Positions 17,096 to 26,348 of a stretch of DNA of 64,000 nucleotides are shown here, one piece after another. The notes beneath the pieces are model-generated. The model worked only from the letters and a program-made list of their open reading frames with translations, ran no database searches and was not told the DNA's origin. The DNA is taken from positions 1 through 64,000 of the forward strand of contig DXKH01000055.1 of NCBI GenBank assembly GCA_019415335.1, in the 5' to 3' direction. Both the position numbers and the translations under genes were made by a program. Every line of letters starts with the position of its first letter. The first letter of the stretch is position 1. The DNA comes from Citrobacter sp. GTDB taxonomy: Bacteria; Pseudomonadota; Gammaproteobacteria; Enterobacterales; Enterobacteriaceae.

Positions 17096-17904
17096 TGGAA
17101 CGCTATAACACCCTGTTTACTGAGCTGAAAACCCGTGGCGAAGGCGCTTTTGTTCCCTTTGTGATGACCGGCGATCCGGGGCCAGTGCAGTCGCTTCGCA
17201 TTATCGATACGCTGATTGCGGCAGGGGCAGATGCGCTGGAGTTAGGGATCCCCTTTTCGGATCCGCTGGCCGATGGGCCGACGATTCAGAATGCTGCGCT
17301 GCGGGCTTTTGCTGCCGACGTGACGCCGACCCTGTGTTTTGAGATGCTGGCCGCCGTTCGCCACAAGCATCCGACCATTCCGATAGGTCTGTTGGTGTAT
17401 GCCAATCTGGTCTTCAACCGCGGTATCGATGCGTTTTATGCCGAATGTGCGCGCATCGGGATTGATTCGGTGCTGGTCGCGGATGTGCCGTTCGAAGAGT
17501 CGGAGCCGTTCCGTCAGGCCGCGATGCGCTATAACGTGGCACCCATTTTTATCTGTCCCCCGAATGCCGAAGATAAACTGCTCCAGCAGATAGCCCTTCA
17601 CGGTCGCGGCTATACCTATCTGCTTTCCCGGGCAGGGGTTACGGGGACTGAACGGCAGGCGGCAAAGCCGCTGCAGCATCTGGTTGCCACACTGAACACG
17701 TACCAGGCCCCTCCAACCCTCCAGGGATTTGGTATTTCCACACCCGATCAGGTGACGGACGCGATTAACGCTGGTGCGACGGGGGCTATTTCAGGTTCTG
17801 CCATCGTCAAAATCATTGAGAAACATGTCGATAATGAGGAGGCGATGCTGGGTGCGCTGAAGGCATTTGTGATGAGCATGAAAGCAGCAACACGTCAGCG
17901 GTAA
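17095..17904 (+). CDS. trpA: Tryptophan synthase alpha chain
   Basis: 269 residues from the ATG in TGATG at 17093-17097. It cleaves indole-3-glycerol phosphate to indole and glyceraldehyde-3-phosphate. Catalytic Glu49 (DALELGIPF) and Asp60 (SDPLADGPT) are present, as are the phosphate-binding GFGIS and [12 protein letters not shown] loops. Compared from memory it differs from E. coli TrpA more than TrpB differs from its counterpart, with many changes in the last third, as expected for a paralogue or transferred copy. It forms the alpha-beta complex with the upstream product. Confidence 0.96.
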   Translation: MERYNTLFTELKTRGEGAFVPFVMTGDPGPVQSLRIIDTLIAAGADALELGIPFSDPLADGPTIQNAALRAFAADVTPTLCFEMLAAVRHKHPTIPIGLLVYANLVFNRGIDAFYAECARIGIDSVLVADVPFEESEPFRQAAMRYNVAPIFICPPNAEDKLLQQIALHGRGYTYLLSRAGVTGTERQAAKPLQHLVATLNTYQAPPTLQGFGISTPDQVTDAINAGATGAISGSAIVKIIEKHVDNEEAMLGALKAFVMSMKAATRQR

Positions 17905-17917
17905 GCGCGTTTCCACG

Positions 17918-17937
17918 GCCTGTCGGTATCGGCAGGC
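17918..17937 (+). terminator. Hairpin after trpA
   Basis: GCCTGTCG (17918-17925) pairs with CGGCAGGC (17930-17937) around a GTAT loop, with one G-T pair, 14 nt after the trpA stop. No T-run follows, so it is a weak candidate terminator or an mRNA 3'-end structure. Confidence 0.35.
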
Positions 17938-18144
17938 AATCGGTGACGCGCCCTGAATCTGGCGATCAATCTCCGTTATCCTCATCCTCGCAAATATGGC
18001 CTGGGGATGTTAAATGAGGCAATGTCCGTGACTATGTGCGCGATGTCGATGTTGATCACACTTTTCCGACCTGTCTATACCCCTGCTGAAATTACGTGTT
18101 ACCATTCACGCCGTAAATACCTTTCAACTCAACCCGAGGCTTTG

Positions 18145-18171
18145 ATGCTGGAGAATGTAATCATCAGATAA
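18145..18171 (+). CDS. Short leader ORF upstream of topAI (toiL-like)
   Basis: ATG at 18145, behind CGAGG at a suitable distance, codes for MLENVIIR and stops at TAA 18169-18171. The stop lies inside the first arm of a strong hairpin (18167-18208) that precedes topAI. In E. coli a leader peptide named toiL senses ribosome-targeting antibiotics and controls topAI translation and Rho-dependent termination. Position and arrangement suggest the same role. I cannot confirm sequence identity with the E. coli toiL. Confidence 0.5.
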   Translation: MLENVIIR

Positions 18172-18208
18172 TCAGTTTCCCCGACCTTTGCAGGCCGGAC
18201 TGATTATC
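18167..18208 (+). promoter_or_regulatory. Leader hairpin upstream of topAI
   Basis: GATAATCAGT (18167-18176) and ACTGATTATC (18199-18208) pair perfectly, and CCG/CGG pairs extend the stem inside the loop. A translating or stalled ribosome on the short leader ORF would cover the 5' arm, which would couple leader translation to downstream folding. The remaining 76 bp to topAI hold no other gene. Confidence 0.65.
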
Positions 18209-18266
18209 AATGCGCCGAAATCGAATGCGGACACCGCTGTGTGTTTGCACGTTTTGCACATGATGA

Positions 18267-18542
<276 letters not shown>

Positions 18543-18552
18543 GGAGAGTGTT

Positions 18553-19104
18553 ATGACAACAGGCAACTTCACCTTTCATATCACCGATGAGAGTGATACC
18601 CGCGACATTCGGGAAGTCGAAACCCGGGCCTTTGGCTACAGTAAAGAGGCCTGTCTGGTGGCTTCTTTGCTGGAGGACGAAAGCGCGCGTCCGGCGTTAT
18701 CGTTGCTGGCCAGACATGAAGGCCAGGCCATCGGGCATATCTTGTTTACCCGGGCGACATTCAAAGGAGAAATTGAATCTCCCCTGATGCATATCCTCGC
18801 TCCGCTGGCGGTGATACCGGAATACCAGGGGAAAGGCGTGGGCGGATTGCTGATACGTACTGGCTTAGAACACTTACGGTTAATGGGGAGCCAGTGCGTT
18901 TTTGTTCTCGGTCATGCCACTTACTATCCGCGACATGGATTCGAACCCTATGCAGGAGACAAAGGCTATCCAGCACCTTATCTCATCCCGGAAGAGCATA
19001 AGGCCTGCTGGATGATGCAATCTCTCTCTGCTCAGCCATTTTATCGTACCGGCCACATTCAGTGTGCGCAGGCCTTAATGAAACCGGAGCACTGGCGTGA
19101 ATAA
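18553..19104 (+). CDS. yjhQ: GNAT-family antitoxin YjhQ
   Basis: 183 residues behind AAGGAGAG. The GNAT fold is clear: the acetyl-CoA loop LAVIPEYQGKGVGGLLIRTGLEHLR at about 90-115, then VFVLGHATYYPRHGFEPY. It matches E. coli YjhQ in order and length. YjhQ neutralises TopAI; whether acetyltransferase activity is used is not known to me. It lies between topAI and the methyltransferase gene in one operon. Confidence 0.9.
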   Translation: MTTGNFTFHITDESDTRDIREVETRAFGYSKEACLVASLLEDESARPALSLLARHEGQAIGHILFTRATFKGEIESPLMHILAPLAVIPEYQGKGVGGLLIRTGLEHLRLMGSQCVFVLGHATYYPRHGFEPYAGDKGYPAPYLIPEEHKACWMMQSLSAQPFYRTGHIQCAQALMKPEHWRE

Positions 19105-19165
19105 CGATCTGATTGAACGCTCTGCCATTAGCAACGTAACGCAACTCAATGAAAGGAATTAACGA

Positions 19166-19912
19166 ATGGATATCCCACGTATTTTTACGATTAGCGAAAG
19201 CGAACACCGTATTCATAACCCGTTCACGCCGGAAAAGTACGCCACACTGGGCCGTGTGTTACGCATGAAGCCGGGGTCACGCATTCTCGACCTCGGCAGT
19301 GGTTCGGGTGAAATGCTCTGCACCTGGGCACGCGATCATGGCATTAACGGTACCGGTATCGACATGAGTCAACTCTTCACTGCACAGGCAAAACAGCGTG
19401 CGGAGGAACTCGGCGTCAGTGAACACGTCCATTTTATTCATAACGATGCGGCGGGTTACGTCACGGACGAAAAATGCGACGTAGCGGCGTGTGTCGGCGC
19501 GACCTGGATTGCCGGTGGTGTTGCCGGAAGTGTCAAGCTACTGGCAAAAAGCCTCAAGCCGGGAGGAATGATACTGATCGGAGAACCCTGGTGGCGTCAG
19601 GTTCCCGCGACGGATGAGATCGCCCAGGCCTGTGGCGTCTCTTCAAGGGATGATTTTCTCACCCTTCCTGGACTTGTCGCCTCTTTCGATGAACTCGACT
19701 ACGACGTAGTCGAAATGGTACTGGCGGATCAGGAGGGCTGGGATCGATACGAAGCCGCTAAATGGCTGACAATGCGTCGTTGGCTCGAGGCTAACGCTGA
19801 TGATGATTTTGCCGATGAGGTTCGTGCAGAGTTGACGTTAGCACCCAAACGCCACGTTACGTATGCCCGGGAATACTTCGGTTGGGGCGTGTTTGCATTA
19901 ATTGCGCGATGA
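19166..19912 (+). CDS. yjhP: SAM-dependent methyltransferase YjhP
   Basis: 248 residues behind AAAGGAA. Motif I of class I methyltransferases is ILDLGSGSGEMLCTWA (about 41-56), followed by GTGIDMS and the later CDVAACVGATWIAGG and GGMILIGEPWW. It reads as E. coli YjhP over its full length. The substrate is unknown. It is third in the topAI-yjhQ-yjhP operon, so it may serve or tune the toxin system, but no evidence in the sequence shows this. Confidence 0.9.
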   Translation: MDIPRIFTISESEHRIHNPFTPEKYATLGRVLRMKPGSRILDLGSGSGEMLCTWARDHGINGTGIDMSQLFTAQAKQRAEELGVSEHVHFIHNDAAGYVTDEKCDVAACVGATWIAGGVAGSVKLLAKSLKPGGMILIGEPWWRQVPATDEIAQACGVSSRDDFLTLPGLVASFDELDYDVVEMVLADQEGWDRYEAAKWLTMRRWLEANADDDFADEVRAELTLAPKRHVTYAREYFGWGVFALIAR

Positions 19913-20464
19913 AGTAAGTGATGCGGCATAGCCTTTCAGCGATGCCGCTATTCATCTCCGATGGAACTGTTACTTTTGACGAAGCGAAAGGGTTTTATAA
20001 AAATGGAAGGGGGCTTTTTCAGGTTTTTAATTAAATGAAATGATGTTGAATTAGTAATTTTATTCTTCCATTCTCTCTTTTTTGAGATTATTCCCTGAGT
20101 TAAGAACAATCCTAATTTGTATTTTTGATAATGTCTTAAATTGAGACTGTAATTTATTAATTTTCCTAATAACAGGGTAAATAATCCTGTTCAATCAATG
20201 CTATTACGCATTTTAAATGTAAATTAATTGTTGCTTTATTTTTGCATTTCATTGTTGTTAGTGGTCTTTTTGCTTCGCGTAACTGATTGATTTTTATCTG
20301 CATTCGTTCATGAATTGTTAATTAATTGATCTTGTTTAATGATAAAGGCAGAGGTGCTGATAGCTGTTTCCTATCATGATGTAATAGATTGAATAGTTAT
20401 ATCTTTTGGCAGTTTATTTTAAGATAAGTGTATATTTGCAAATGGCGGTTCAAGGAGGGATAAC
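19913..20464. other. 552-bp AT-rich region without genes
   Basis: After yjhP the sequence becomes very AT-rich with long T and A runs and no supported reading frame. Such DNA in enterobacteria is commonly bound by H-NS and often marks acquired DNA. A short inverted repeat, TGATAG/CTATCA, lies near 20357-20375. The region leads to an optimal ribosome-binding site (AAGGAGGG at 20453-20459) of the next gene and must contain its promoter. Confidence 0.5.
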
Positions 20465-21043
20465 GTGGTTGTCGATGATAAGCTTTCACCACTGATCGCT
20501 CTTGCGCTAAGTGAAATAAAAAATAGGGCAGCGAGACCGTCAGATCGGAAACCATTCTGCTTTCTTCCTGCAATGTGGGTACAAACACGATGTTGTTGTG
20601 CCATGCTTTCTGAATATACATTGGTGAGCATTTCCGAAAAGCAAGATAATTTGTTCCTGAAACAGCATATCAATTATTGTGATTCTATCCAGCGGATTAT
20701 TGAAAAACTCAGGGATGCACAGGATAACAGTGGCGATGAGAAGTGTGAGTTTTGCCAGTTTATGACGAAGATGAACCGGGCTGACAAACACACGCTCAAT
20801 GCGATTGTCTGTCTGGAGACGTATGCTGATGCTTCGCAATACCTGGGGCTAAGCCAGAAGGCGATATACTCAAGATTGTACAGTATTCTTGAGCGTATTA
20901 ACGTTCACGATCGGCGGTTATTTCTGCGCTGGTATAAATATATGCTGATTCATTCAACCACATTTCGGCCTCGCGGGCTGAATATTGTCTTCTCTGCGGC
21001 TGATAACGATCCAGACCCGAAAATGAATGAAATCATCAGTTGA
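20465..21043 (+). CDS. Putative HTH regulator of unknown family
   Basis: 192 residues from a GTG at 20465, fixed by the near-perfect AAGGAGGG six bases upstream. Residues about 105-160 (MNRADKHTLNAIVCLETYADASQYLGLSQKAIYSRLYSILERINV) look like a LuxR/GerE or sigma-region-4 style helix-turn-helix. The first 70 residues hold a cysteine-rich patch (TRCCCAML) and a later CEFCQF. I do not recognise an orthologue. The last 17 bp are overlapped by a 42-codon ORF in another frame, so the true C-terminus may have been lost by a frameshift. Confidence 0.6.
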   Translation: MVVDDKLSPLIALALSEIKNRAARPSDRKPFCFLPAMWVQTRCCCAMLSEYTLVSISEKQDNLFLKQHINYCDSIQRIIEKLRDAQDNSGDEKCEFCQFMTKMNRADKHTLNAIVCLETYADASQYLGLSQKAIYSRLYSILERINVHDRRLFLRWYKYMLIHSTTFRPRGLNIVFSAADNDPDPKMNEIIS

Positions 21044-21155
21044 CGCTGACAATGATGCGCTGGTGGATGCGGAAAAAACGATAGCGGAGTTTATGGTTGC
21101 TCGTGGCTATCAACCCAGTACCGATATTCCGGCTGCGGTTGACCTTACCCCTTAG
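21027..21155 (+). CDS. 42-codon ORF overlapping the HTH gene (small gene or frameshifted tail)
   Basis: ATG at 21027 lies in a different frame from the HTH gene, whose stop is at 21041-21043. The frame continues to TAG 21153-21155 and reads like real protein: KTIAEFMVARGYQPSTDIPA, an acidic helix then a polar tail. A terminator follows 7 nt later. Either it is a translationally coupled small protein, or it is the natural C-terminus of the HTH protein cut off by a frameshift near 21020-21027. The pattern of coding-like composition up to the terminator favours one of these over chance. Confidence 0.5.
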   Translation: MKSSVDADNDALVDAEKTIAEFMVARGYQPSTDIPAAVDLTP

Positions 21156-21161
21156 AAAACA

Positions 21162-21190
21162 AAATGCCCAGACAGGTTTACTGGGCATTT
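21162..21190. terminator. Bidirectional terminator between HTH gene and pit
   Basis: AAATGCCCAG (21162-21171) pairs with CTGGGCATTT (21181-21190). On the minus strand the stem is followed by TTTTGTTTTC, a good U-run for ending the pit transcript. On the plus strand only the paired TTT follows. Confidence 0.75.
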
Positions 21191-21226
21191 ACACGTATAT
21201 TTCGTTTTTCTGAACCGTCTGTTGGC

Positions 21227-22726
21227 TTAGATAAGTTGCAAGGAAACCCAGTACAAACATCCCGACAGCAGAATCGCCGCAGGCAGTGTGAAGACCCAGG
21301 CCATCGCGATGCTGGTGACGGTCTTTCGTTGTAATCCTCCGCCGTCGACAATCATCGTTCCCGCTACGGCAGAAGAGAGGACATGTGTAGTCGAAACTGG
21401 CATCCCGATATAGCTTGCAAGACCGATTGAGAGTGCCGCCGTGATCTGCGCGGACATCCCCTGAGCATAGGTCATGCCTTTCTTACCAATCTTTTCACCA
21501 ATCGTCGTTGCCACGCGACGCCAACCGACCATGGTTCCCATGCCCAGCGCCAGTGCGACCGCCATGATTATCCAGAGCGGCGCATATTCCACCGTATTCA
21601 GCATATCGGTTTTCAGTTTCTTCAGCAGATTCACATCGCTACGGCTGACATCCGGTAGTTTCGCCACTTTATCCGCTGTATCGGAGATGCACAGAATGAT
21701 GCGTCGCAACTGGCTGCGTTGCGACACGCTTAATATGTCGTAATTCTCCTGGTTGGCGGGCAACAGCGTTTTGACGCGCGAAAAGGCATCCGCAGTGTTC
21801 GCCGGGTGGCAATGAAATTCCGTTGACGGAGTGGCATTTACTGCCGGTGCGGTAAGCGACTGAGCCTTGTCGACGACCTGTTTTAACGCGTCGGGATGTT
21901 GCAGGAAGTAAACCTCAAGATTGCTGACAGCATCGCGGGTACGGGTGATTTCGTAGCCGGACGCGCTCATATTCACCACGAAACCGGCAGGTGCGATCCC
22001 CACCAGAACCAGCATCACCAGACCGATCCCTTTCTGACCATCGTTCGCGCCGTGAGAGAAGGCCACACCGGCTGCGGAAAAGATGAGCGAAATACGTGTC
22101 CAGAATGGCGGCTTCTTTTTCCCGCCTTTCTTTTTCCGTTCTTCAGGGATACGGTGGATGCGATCGCGCTTTTTGGTCCCGCTCCAGTAATGACGCAACA
22201 GGAAGATCAGGCCGCCTGCTATTACCATGCCGACAACGGGAGAAACGATCAACGATGCAAAAATATTAATCACCGCCGTGATATTCAGCGCATCGACAAC
22301 CGAAGTACCCGTCATCAACGCGTTGGTTAACCCGATGCCAATAATCGCACCAATCAAGGTATGGGAACTGGAGGCCGGTAAACCAAAATACCAGGTTCCG
22401 AGGTTCCAGATAATTGCCGCCAGTAACATAGAAAAAATCATCGCGAGACCATGCGACGATCCCATATTGAGCAGCAAATCCGTGGGTAGCATATGCACAA
22501 TGGCATAGGCGACACTGAGTCCACCCAGAAGCACGCCAAAAAAATTGAAAACCGCAGCCATTATCACCGCCAGTTGAGGGGGCATGGCACGGGTATAGAT
22601 GACGGTTGCAACCGCATTGGCGGTATCGTGAAATCCGTTAATTGCTTCGTAAAACAGAACAAAGACCAGCGCAAGTAAAAGCATCAAACTGGTAAATAAA
22701 TCCAGACCAGCAAATAAATGTAGCAT
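21227..22726 (-). CDS. pit: Low-affinity inorganic phosphate transporter, PitA/PitB type
   Basis: 499 residues, the size of E. coli PitA and PitB. It moves metal-phosphate with protons across the inner membrane. Repeated Pit signatures are present: [24 protein letters not shown] at the N-terminus, [17 protein letters not shown] in the middle, [18 protein letters not shown] near the end. About ten hydrophobic segments flank a cytoplasmic loop rich in Lys/Arg (KKGGKKKPP). The middle loop (about 290-370) differs clearly from PitA as I recall it, so this may be PitB-like or an additional paralogue. It stands alone between a terminator and an AT-rich promoter region. Confidence 0.92.
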   Translation of the reverse strand: MLHLFAGLDLFTSLMLLLALVFVLFYEAINGFHDTANAVATVIYTRAMPPQLAVIMAAVFNFFGVLLGGLSVAYAIVHMLPTDLLLNMGSSHGLAMIFSMLLAAIIWNLGTWYFGLPASSSHTLIGAIIGIGLTNALMTGTSVVDALNITAVINIFASLIVSPVVGMVIAGGLIFLLRHYWSGTKKRDRIHRIPEERKKKGGKKKPPFWTRISLIFSAAGVAFSHGANDGQKGIGLVMLVLVGIAPAGFVVNMSASGYEITRTRDAVSNLEVYFLQHPDALKQVVDKAQSLTAPAVNATPSTEFHCHPANTADAFSRVKTLLPANQENYDILSVSQRSQLRRIILCISDTADKVAKLPDVSRSDVNLLKKLKTDMLNTVEYAPLWIIMAVALALGMGTMVGWRRVATTIGEKIGKKGMTYAQGMSAQITAALSIGLASYIGMPVSTTHVLSSAVAGTMIVDGGGLQRKTVTSIAMAWVFTLPAAILLSGCLYWVSLQLI

Positions 22727-23117
22727 AGGGAATATACCGCCATTTTGAGGAGACGAACGGGCGCATTATCAGTGACTTTATCGATTCGGGCAAAGTGAAA
22801 TATCGCGTTTTTTTGATATGAGATGCGTATCGCTTTATGTTTAAAGTGATTATTTTATCTAATTCAACTGGATAGTTGATTATTTATAAACGATGACTGT
22901 TTTTTTTATTTGAATTTCGAGAAGGATGTAAGCTGAGCTGTGGTGCAATTATTGAATGATTTTGCGGCAATATAAAAGCGAAATCTATAAGAGTATTTTA
23001 ATTATTGGCATTATGAATGACTGGGGCGTTAAATCCTGTTCTGTTGAGTGATTCAGTGGGTAAATAATCGTTTATGTCATTCGGAGTTATGCAGGTTCAG
23101 ATAAGGGAACCGGTTAA
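22727..23117. other. AT-rich intergenic region upstream of pit
   Basis: About 390 bp with long A/T runs and no supported gene. It should hold the minus-strand promoter of pit. I see no site I can name with confidence. Confidence 0.4.
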
Positions 23118-23400
23118 ATGGGTTTCAGGTCAGTGATATTGTCATGTGTAACACTCTCTATTTTTGACAGGTTGTGCCCCCACTCATCTATTGATGCGAA
23201 GAAAACCGCATTACAGGCTGAGAGTCGTACCCGAAATACAACGTCAACCACCTGGCGGGAGGACAAGGATCTTTTTGGCAATGAAGCGACGCTGTCGATT
23301 TCTGAAGACGATATTCAGGCGGCGCTGACAGAGAACCGCTTTCGCGCGCCGCTGAATTCGTCTGTCAGACTGGCAGTCGGGCTTCCGAGACGATCAGGCA
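23118..23400 (+). pseudogene. Truncated lipoprotein gene with disrupted signal peptide
   Basis: The frame from 23118 reads MGFRSVILSCVTLSIF, then DRLCPHSSIDAKK, and later WREDKDLFGNEATLSISEDDIQAALTENRFRAPLNS. In the next frame the junction reads LTGCAP, a lipobox. This implies an extra T in a TTTTT run and a missing C in a CCCCC run flanking the lipobox. After RFRAPLNS the protein-like sequence is lost and the frame runs into the convergent regulator gene. The rest of the protein, expected to be long, is absent. The family is only vaguely familiar and unnamed. A decayed lipoprotein is the simplest reading. Confidence 0.55.
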
Positions 23401-23415
23401 AAACATCCCATCAAC

Positions 23416-24213
23416 TTATTCACTCACATAGAGTGAATTCCCCCGATAGCCAATCCGGTGTGAAAGCTCCAGCGCAGCGGCTGAGATCATTTTCCCCAGT
23501 TGCTCTATTTTTTGCCGGTCGTCTTTCACTTTGGAAAATAAACTGGCCACGCTAATGGCCGCGCTAACGTGTCCGTGGAGGTTGTACACTGGCGCTGCGA
23601 GGCAAAAGACTTCGCTGTTATGTTCCCTGTCATCGACCGCATACCCCTGCTGTCTGGCCTGAGCGAGTATGGACATAAACTGTGCTTCATCGGTGATGGT
23701 ATAGGGGGTGACAGGCCGGAGGCCCCCGGTTCTTTTTAATATCGCGCGCACCTCGTCATCGGGCAGAGTGGCGAGAATGGCTTTACCCAGCCCGGTACAG
23801 TACAGCGGATTACTGGAGCCAATACGCGCTGAGGTTCTGACGGAATTGGGGCTTTCAATCTTGTCGAGATAGACCAGTTCATCCTTATTGAGAATCGCGA
23901 GGAAGGCCGTTTCGCCTGCAGTTTCAACCAGATTTTCCAGCGTGGCGTGGGCAACATCGCGAAAGGGGGTTCTGTCGAGATAATGAGCGCCGGTCTGGAA
24001 CAGCTTCATGCCCAGCCTGAACGTTTTCTGCTTTTCGCTGGTCTGCTCCAGATATCCTTTTTCCAGAAGCGTATACAGAATATCGAAAGTCGTACTTTTC
24101 GGGATGGCCAGAAATTTGCTGATCTCTGAAATGGTGAGATCTTCTTTGCTCTGTGCAATCAGCTCCATGATTTCCAGTGCCCGCGCGACAGAGCGGTTAA
24201 TCTTCTCAGACAC
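23416..24213 (-). CDS. IclR-family transcriptional regulator of the sugar-acid operon
   Basis: 265 residues. The start is GTG at 24213 behind GAGGGA. The winged HTH lies at about 5-70 (SVARALEIMELIAQSKEDLTISEISKFLAIPKSTTFDILYTL), with the IclR effector domain after it (YLDKIESPNSVRTSARIG, CTGLGKAILATLP, EVFCLAAPVYN). It is the last gene, on the same strand as the aldolase, transporter, kinases and dehydrogenase, so it probably controls that operon in response to a sugar-acid intermediate. It is distinct from the YjhI-type regulator at 12.5 kb. Confidence 0.9.
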   Translation of the reverse strand: MSEKINRSVARALEIMELIAQSKEDLTISEISKFLAIPKSTTFDILYTLLEKGYLEQTSEKQKTFRLGMKLFQTGAHYLDRTPFRDVAHATLENLVETAGETAFLAILNKDELVYLDKIESPNSVRTSARIGSSNPLYCTGLGKAILATLPDDEVRAILKRTGGLRPVTPYTITDEAQFMSILAQARQQGYAVDDREHNSEVFCLAAPVYNLHGHVSAAISVASLFSKVKDDRQKIEQLGKMISAAALELSHRIGYRGNSLYVSE

Positions 24214-24312
24214 GTTCTTCCCTCACTGTAGTTTTAATGAGCCGCAGTATAGCCAGGCGGACTTCATGAACACAATGAAGGAAAAACGTGCAGGGCAATG
24301 TGTCAGTGTCAT

Positions 24313-24960
24313 TTACCGGTGCTTGTTATCGTGAAAAGCCCGGATGAATGCCTCTGCCTGACGGGTGATTTTTTCCCATTCGCCGTCTTTTACCCACTGT
24401 TTGTTTGTCAGCGCACTCCCGACACCGACAGCAAAGGCGCCTGCTTGCGCAAAGCTTGCCGTATTTTCAAGCGTGATGCCGCCCACCGGGATCAGTGCGA
24501 GATTATCCAGCGGCCCCTGGATCTCTTTCAGATAATCGATGCCCAGGCTGTTTGCCGGAAAAAGTTTCAGCAAATCTACGCCTAGACGACAGGCCTGGAG
24601 GATTTCGGATGGGGTCATCACCGCCGGGATCATCAGTCGTTGCTTCTCATGCACCATGGAAATGACGTCGGGATTGAAATCGGGCGACAACACGAAATCA
24701 GCGCCTGCATCGATCACCAGTTGTGCCATGACGGGATTGATGACGGTACCCGCACCCACCTTCATCTTGTCTCCCATTTTGCTTTTTAGCGTGGTGATGC
24801 TTTCCAGGTAACGTGTGGAATTGCACGTTACCTCTATCACCTCAACGCCACCGGCATATAACGCTTCAGCCAAAGGCAAAACAGATTCAGGCTCGATACC
24901 GCGCACGATGGCAATCAGTCCGGTCTGTTCTATAGCGTGAATAACGCGATGTTTAATCAT
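24313..24960 (-). CDS. KDPG/KDPGal-type class I aldolase
   Basis: 215 residues, an Eda/KdgA-family barrel. Motifs: IAIVRGIEPESVLPLAEALYAGGVEVIEVT (Glu in EVT), VGAGTVINP, FVLSPDFNP and DLLKLFPAN, where Lys is the Schiff-base residue. The end IPVGGITLENTASFAQAGAFAVGVGSAL carries the phosphate-binding loop. It would split a 2-keto-3-deoxy-6-phospho sugar acid to pyruvate and glyceraldehyde-3-phosphate, after phosphorylation by the kinases encoded upstream. It is not a close match to E. coli DgoA or Eda, so the stereochemistry of the substrate is open. Confidence 0.9.
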   Translation of the reverse strand: MIKHRVIHAIEQTGLIAIVRGIEPESVLPLAEALYAGGVEVIEVTCNSTRYLESITTLKSKMGDKMKVGAGTVINPVMAQLVIDAGADFVLSPDFNPDVISMVHEKQRLMIPAVMTPSEILQACRLGVDLLKLFPANSLGIDYLKEIQGPLDNLALIPVGGITLENTASFAQAGAFAVGVGSALTNKQWVKDGEWEKITRQAEAFIRAFHDNKHR

Positions 24961-25005
24961 TGATAACCTCAGTAAAAAGTCAGGGAGAGTTCCTCCCTGA
25001 CGGTA

Positions 25006-26313
25006 TTATTCTTCAACTATTACCGGCTCTTTTACGATGAACCAGTAACACAGTGCAGCACAGGCCGCGATGATCCCGCCGCTGACGAAAGCCAGGGTGT
25101 AAGAGCCAGTGACATCAGCAATCAGGCCGGTGGCAAGGGGGGAGAGCGATCCGGCAAAATAGCCGCCGAAGTTCTGGATGCTGCCGACTGACGCCACCAT
25201 GGAAGAGGGGGCAACGTCGCCAGGCAGCGCCCAACCGGTTGCGGAGAGCGCGGAAAGCAGCGCCATTGCAATAACCAGCAGCGTTAATGTGGCAAACAGA
25301 CCATCCACCATCGGCACGGCAATGACCGCAATACCCGCGAGTAATGCAGAGATACTGATGGTGACGCGTTTTGCTTTCAGTGAGTCGGTAAAGATATTTT
25401 TATCGACTAGCCATTTGGAGATATATCCTCCCATAATGGCACCAACAATACCGCCGAAATAAGGAATACTGGCATAGATCCCTAACTCTTTAAGCTGAAT
25501 GTTCTGAGTTTTCATCAAATAAAGCGGCAGGAATGTGGTGAAAATATTCATCATCCACACATAGCAAAACCAGCCTAATATCATTCCCCAGATGCAACGA
25601 TATTTGAATAAGCCGCCCCAACTGATTTTCTCTGCATCTCCGGTCAGTTTTTCTGCGGTGCCACCGCCGCCTTCTTTAATATAATCCAGTTCTTCTTTGG
25701 TAATAGTCGGGTGTTTTTCCGGCTGGTGATAAGCAAAAATAAAGAACACCACGAAGACCAGACCAATTGCACCGGCAATATAAAATAAAGAGCGCCAGCC
25801 AAAAGGCACGATGATGGCGACCAGAATCGGCGGAGCAATGGCCGGGCCCCATTTTGAGGCGGCATCCCAGAAACCTGTCGCCAGCGCGCGCTCTTTCTTA
25901 GGGAACCACGAGGCCGTAATTTTGGCCGCGCCAGGCCAGCAGGGGGCTTCGGTAATGCCTAAAATTCCGCGGGCGAAAATCAGGGTCATCATATTACTGC
26001 ATGCCCCTGTCAGCATGGTGGCACCGCTCCATAACGCAACGGCCCAACCATACACTTTTTTAGGGCCAAAGCGGTCAACCAGAAAACCGGCCGGGAGTTG
26101 GCACAATGCGTAAATCAATGCGAATACCGAACCCAGAAGCCCAATATCGGTATTCGACAGATTCAGTTCTTTCATCATATCGGGCGCGGCGATAGATAAA
26201 CTCGCGCGATCCAGATAGTTAATAATCCCGCCGATTAATAAGAGGAAAACAACAAACCATCTTTTACCGCCTCTTTTTTTGACTACGGCACTTTCTTTTA
26301 CGGTCGTGTTCAT
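25006..26313 (-). CDS. MFS transporter of the anion:cation symporter (hexonate/glucarate) family
   Basis: 435 residues from the ATG at 26313, with AAAGG upstream. Twelve hydrophobic segments are seen. Family motifs: YLDRASLSIAAP in helix 1, GFLVDRFGPKKVYGWAVALWSGATMLTG after helix 2 and EAPCWPGAAKITASWFPKKERALATGF. These place it with GudP, DgoT, ExuT and related hexuronate/hexonate symporters. It lies between the first kinase and the aldolase gene and should import the operon's substrate. Confidence 0.9.
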   Translation of the reverse strand: MNTTVKESAVVKKRGGKRWFVVFLLLIGGIINYLDRASLSIAAPDMMKELNLSNTDIGLLGSVFALIYALCQLPAGFLVDRFGPKKVYGWAVALWSGATMLTGACSNMMTLIFARGILGITEAPCWPGAAKITASWFPKKERALATGFWDAASKWGPAIAPPILVAIIVPFGWRSLFYIAGAIGLVFVVFFIFAYHQPEKHPTITKEELDYIKEGGGGTAEKLTGDAEKISWGGLFKYRCIWGMILGWFCYVWMMNIFTTFLPLYLMKTQNIQLKELGIYASIPYFGGIVGAIMGGYISKWLVDKNIFTDSLKAKRVTISISALLAGIAVIAVPMVDGLFATLTLLVIAMALLSALSATGWALPGDVAPSSMVASVGSIQNFGGYFAGSLSPLATGLIADVTGSYTLAFVSGGIIAACAALCYWFIVKEPVIVEE

Positions 26314-26348
26314 AAAGTAAACCTTTATTTTTGTAGGGTACAAAGGAG

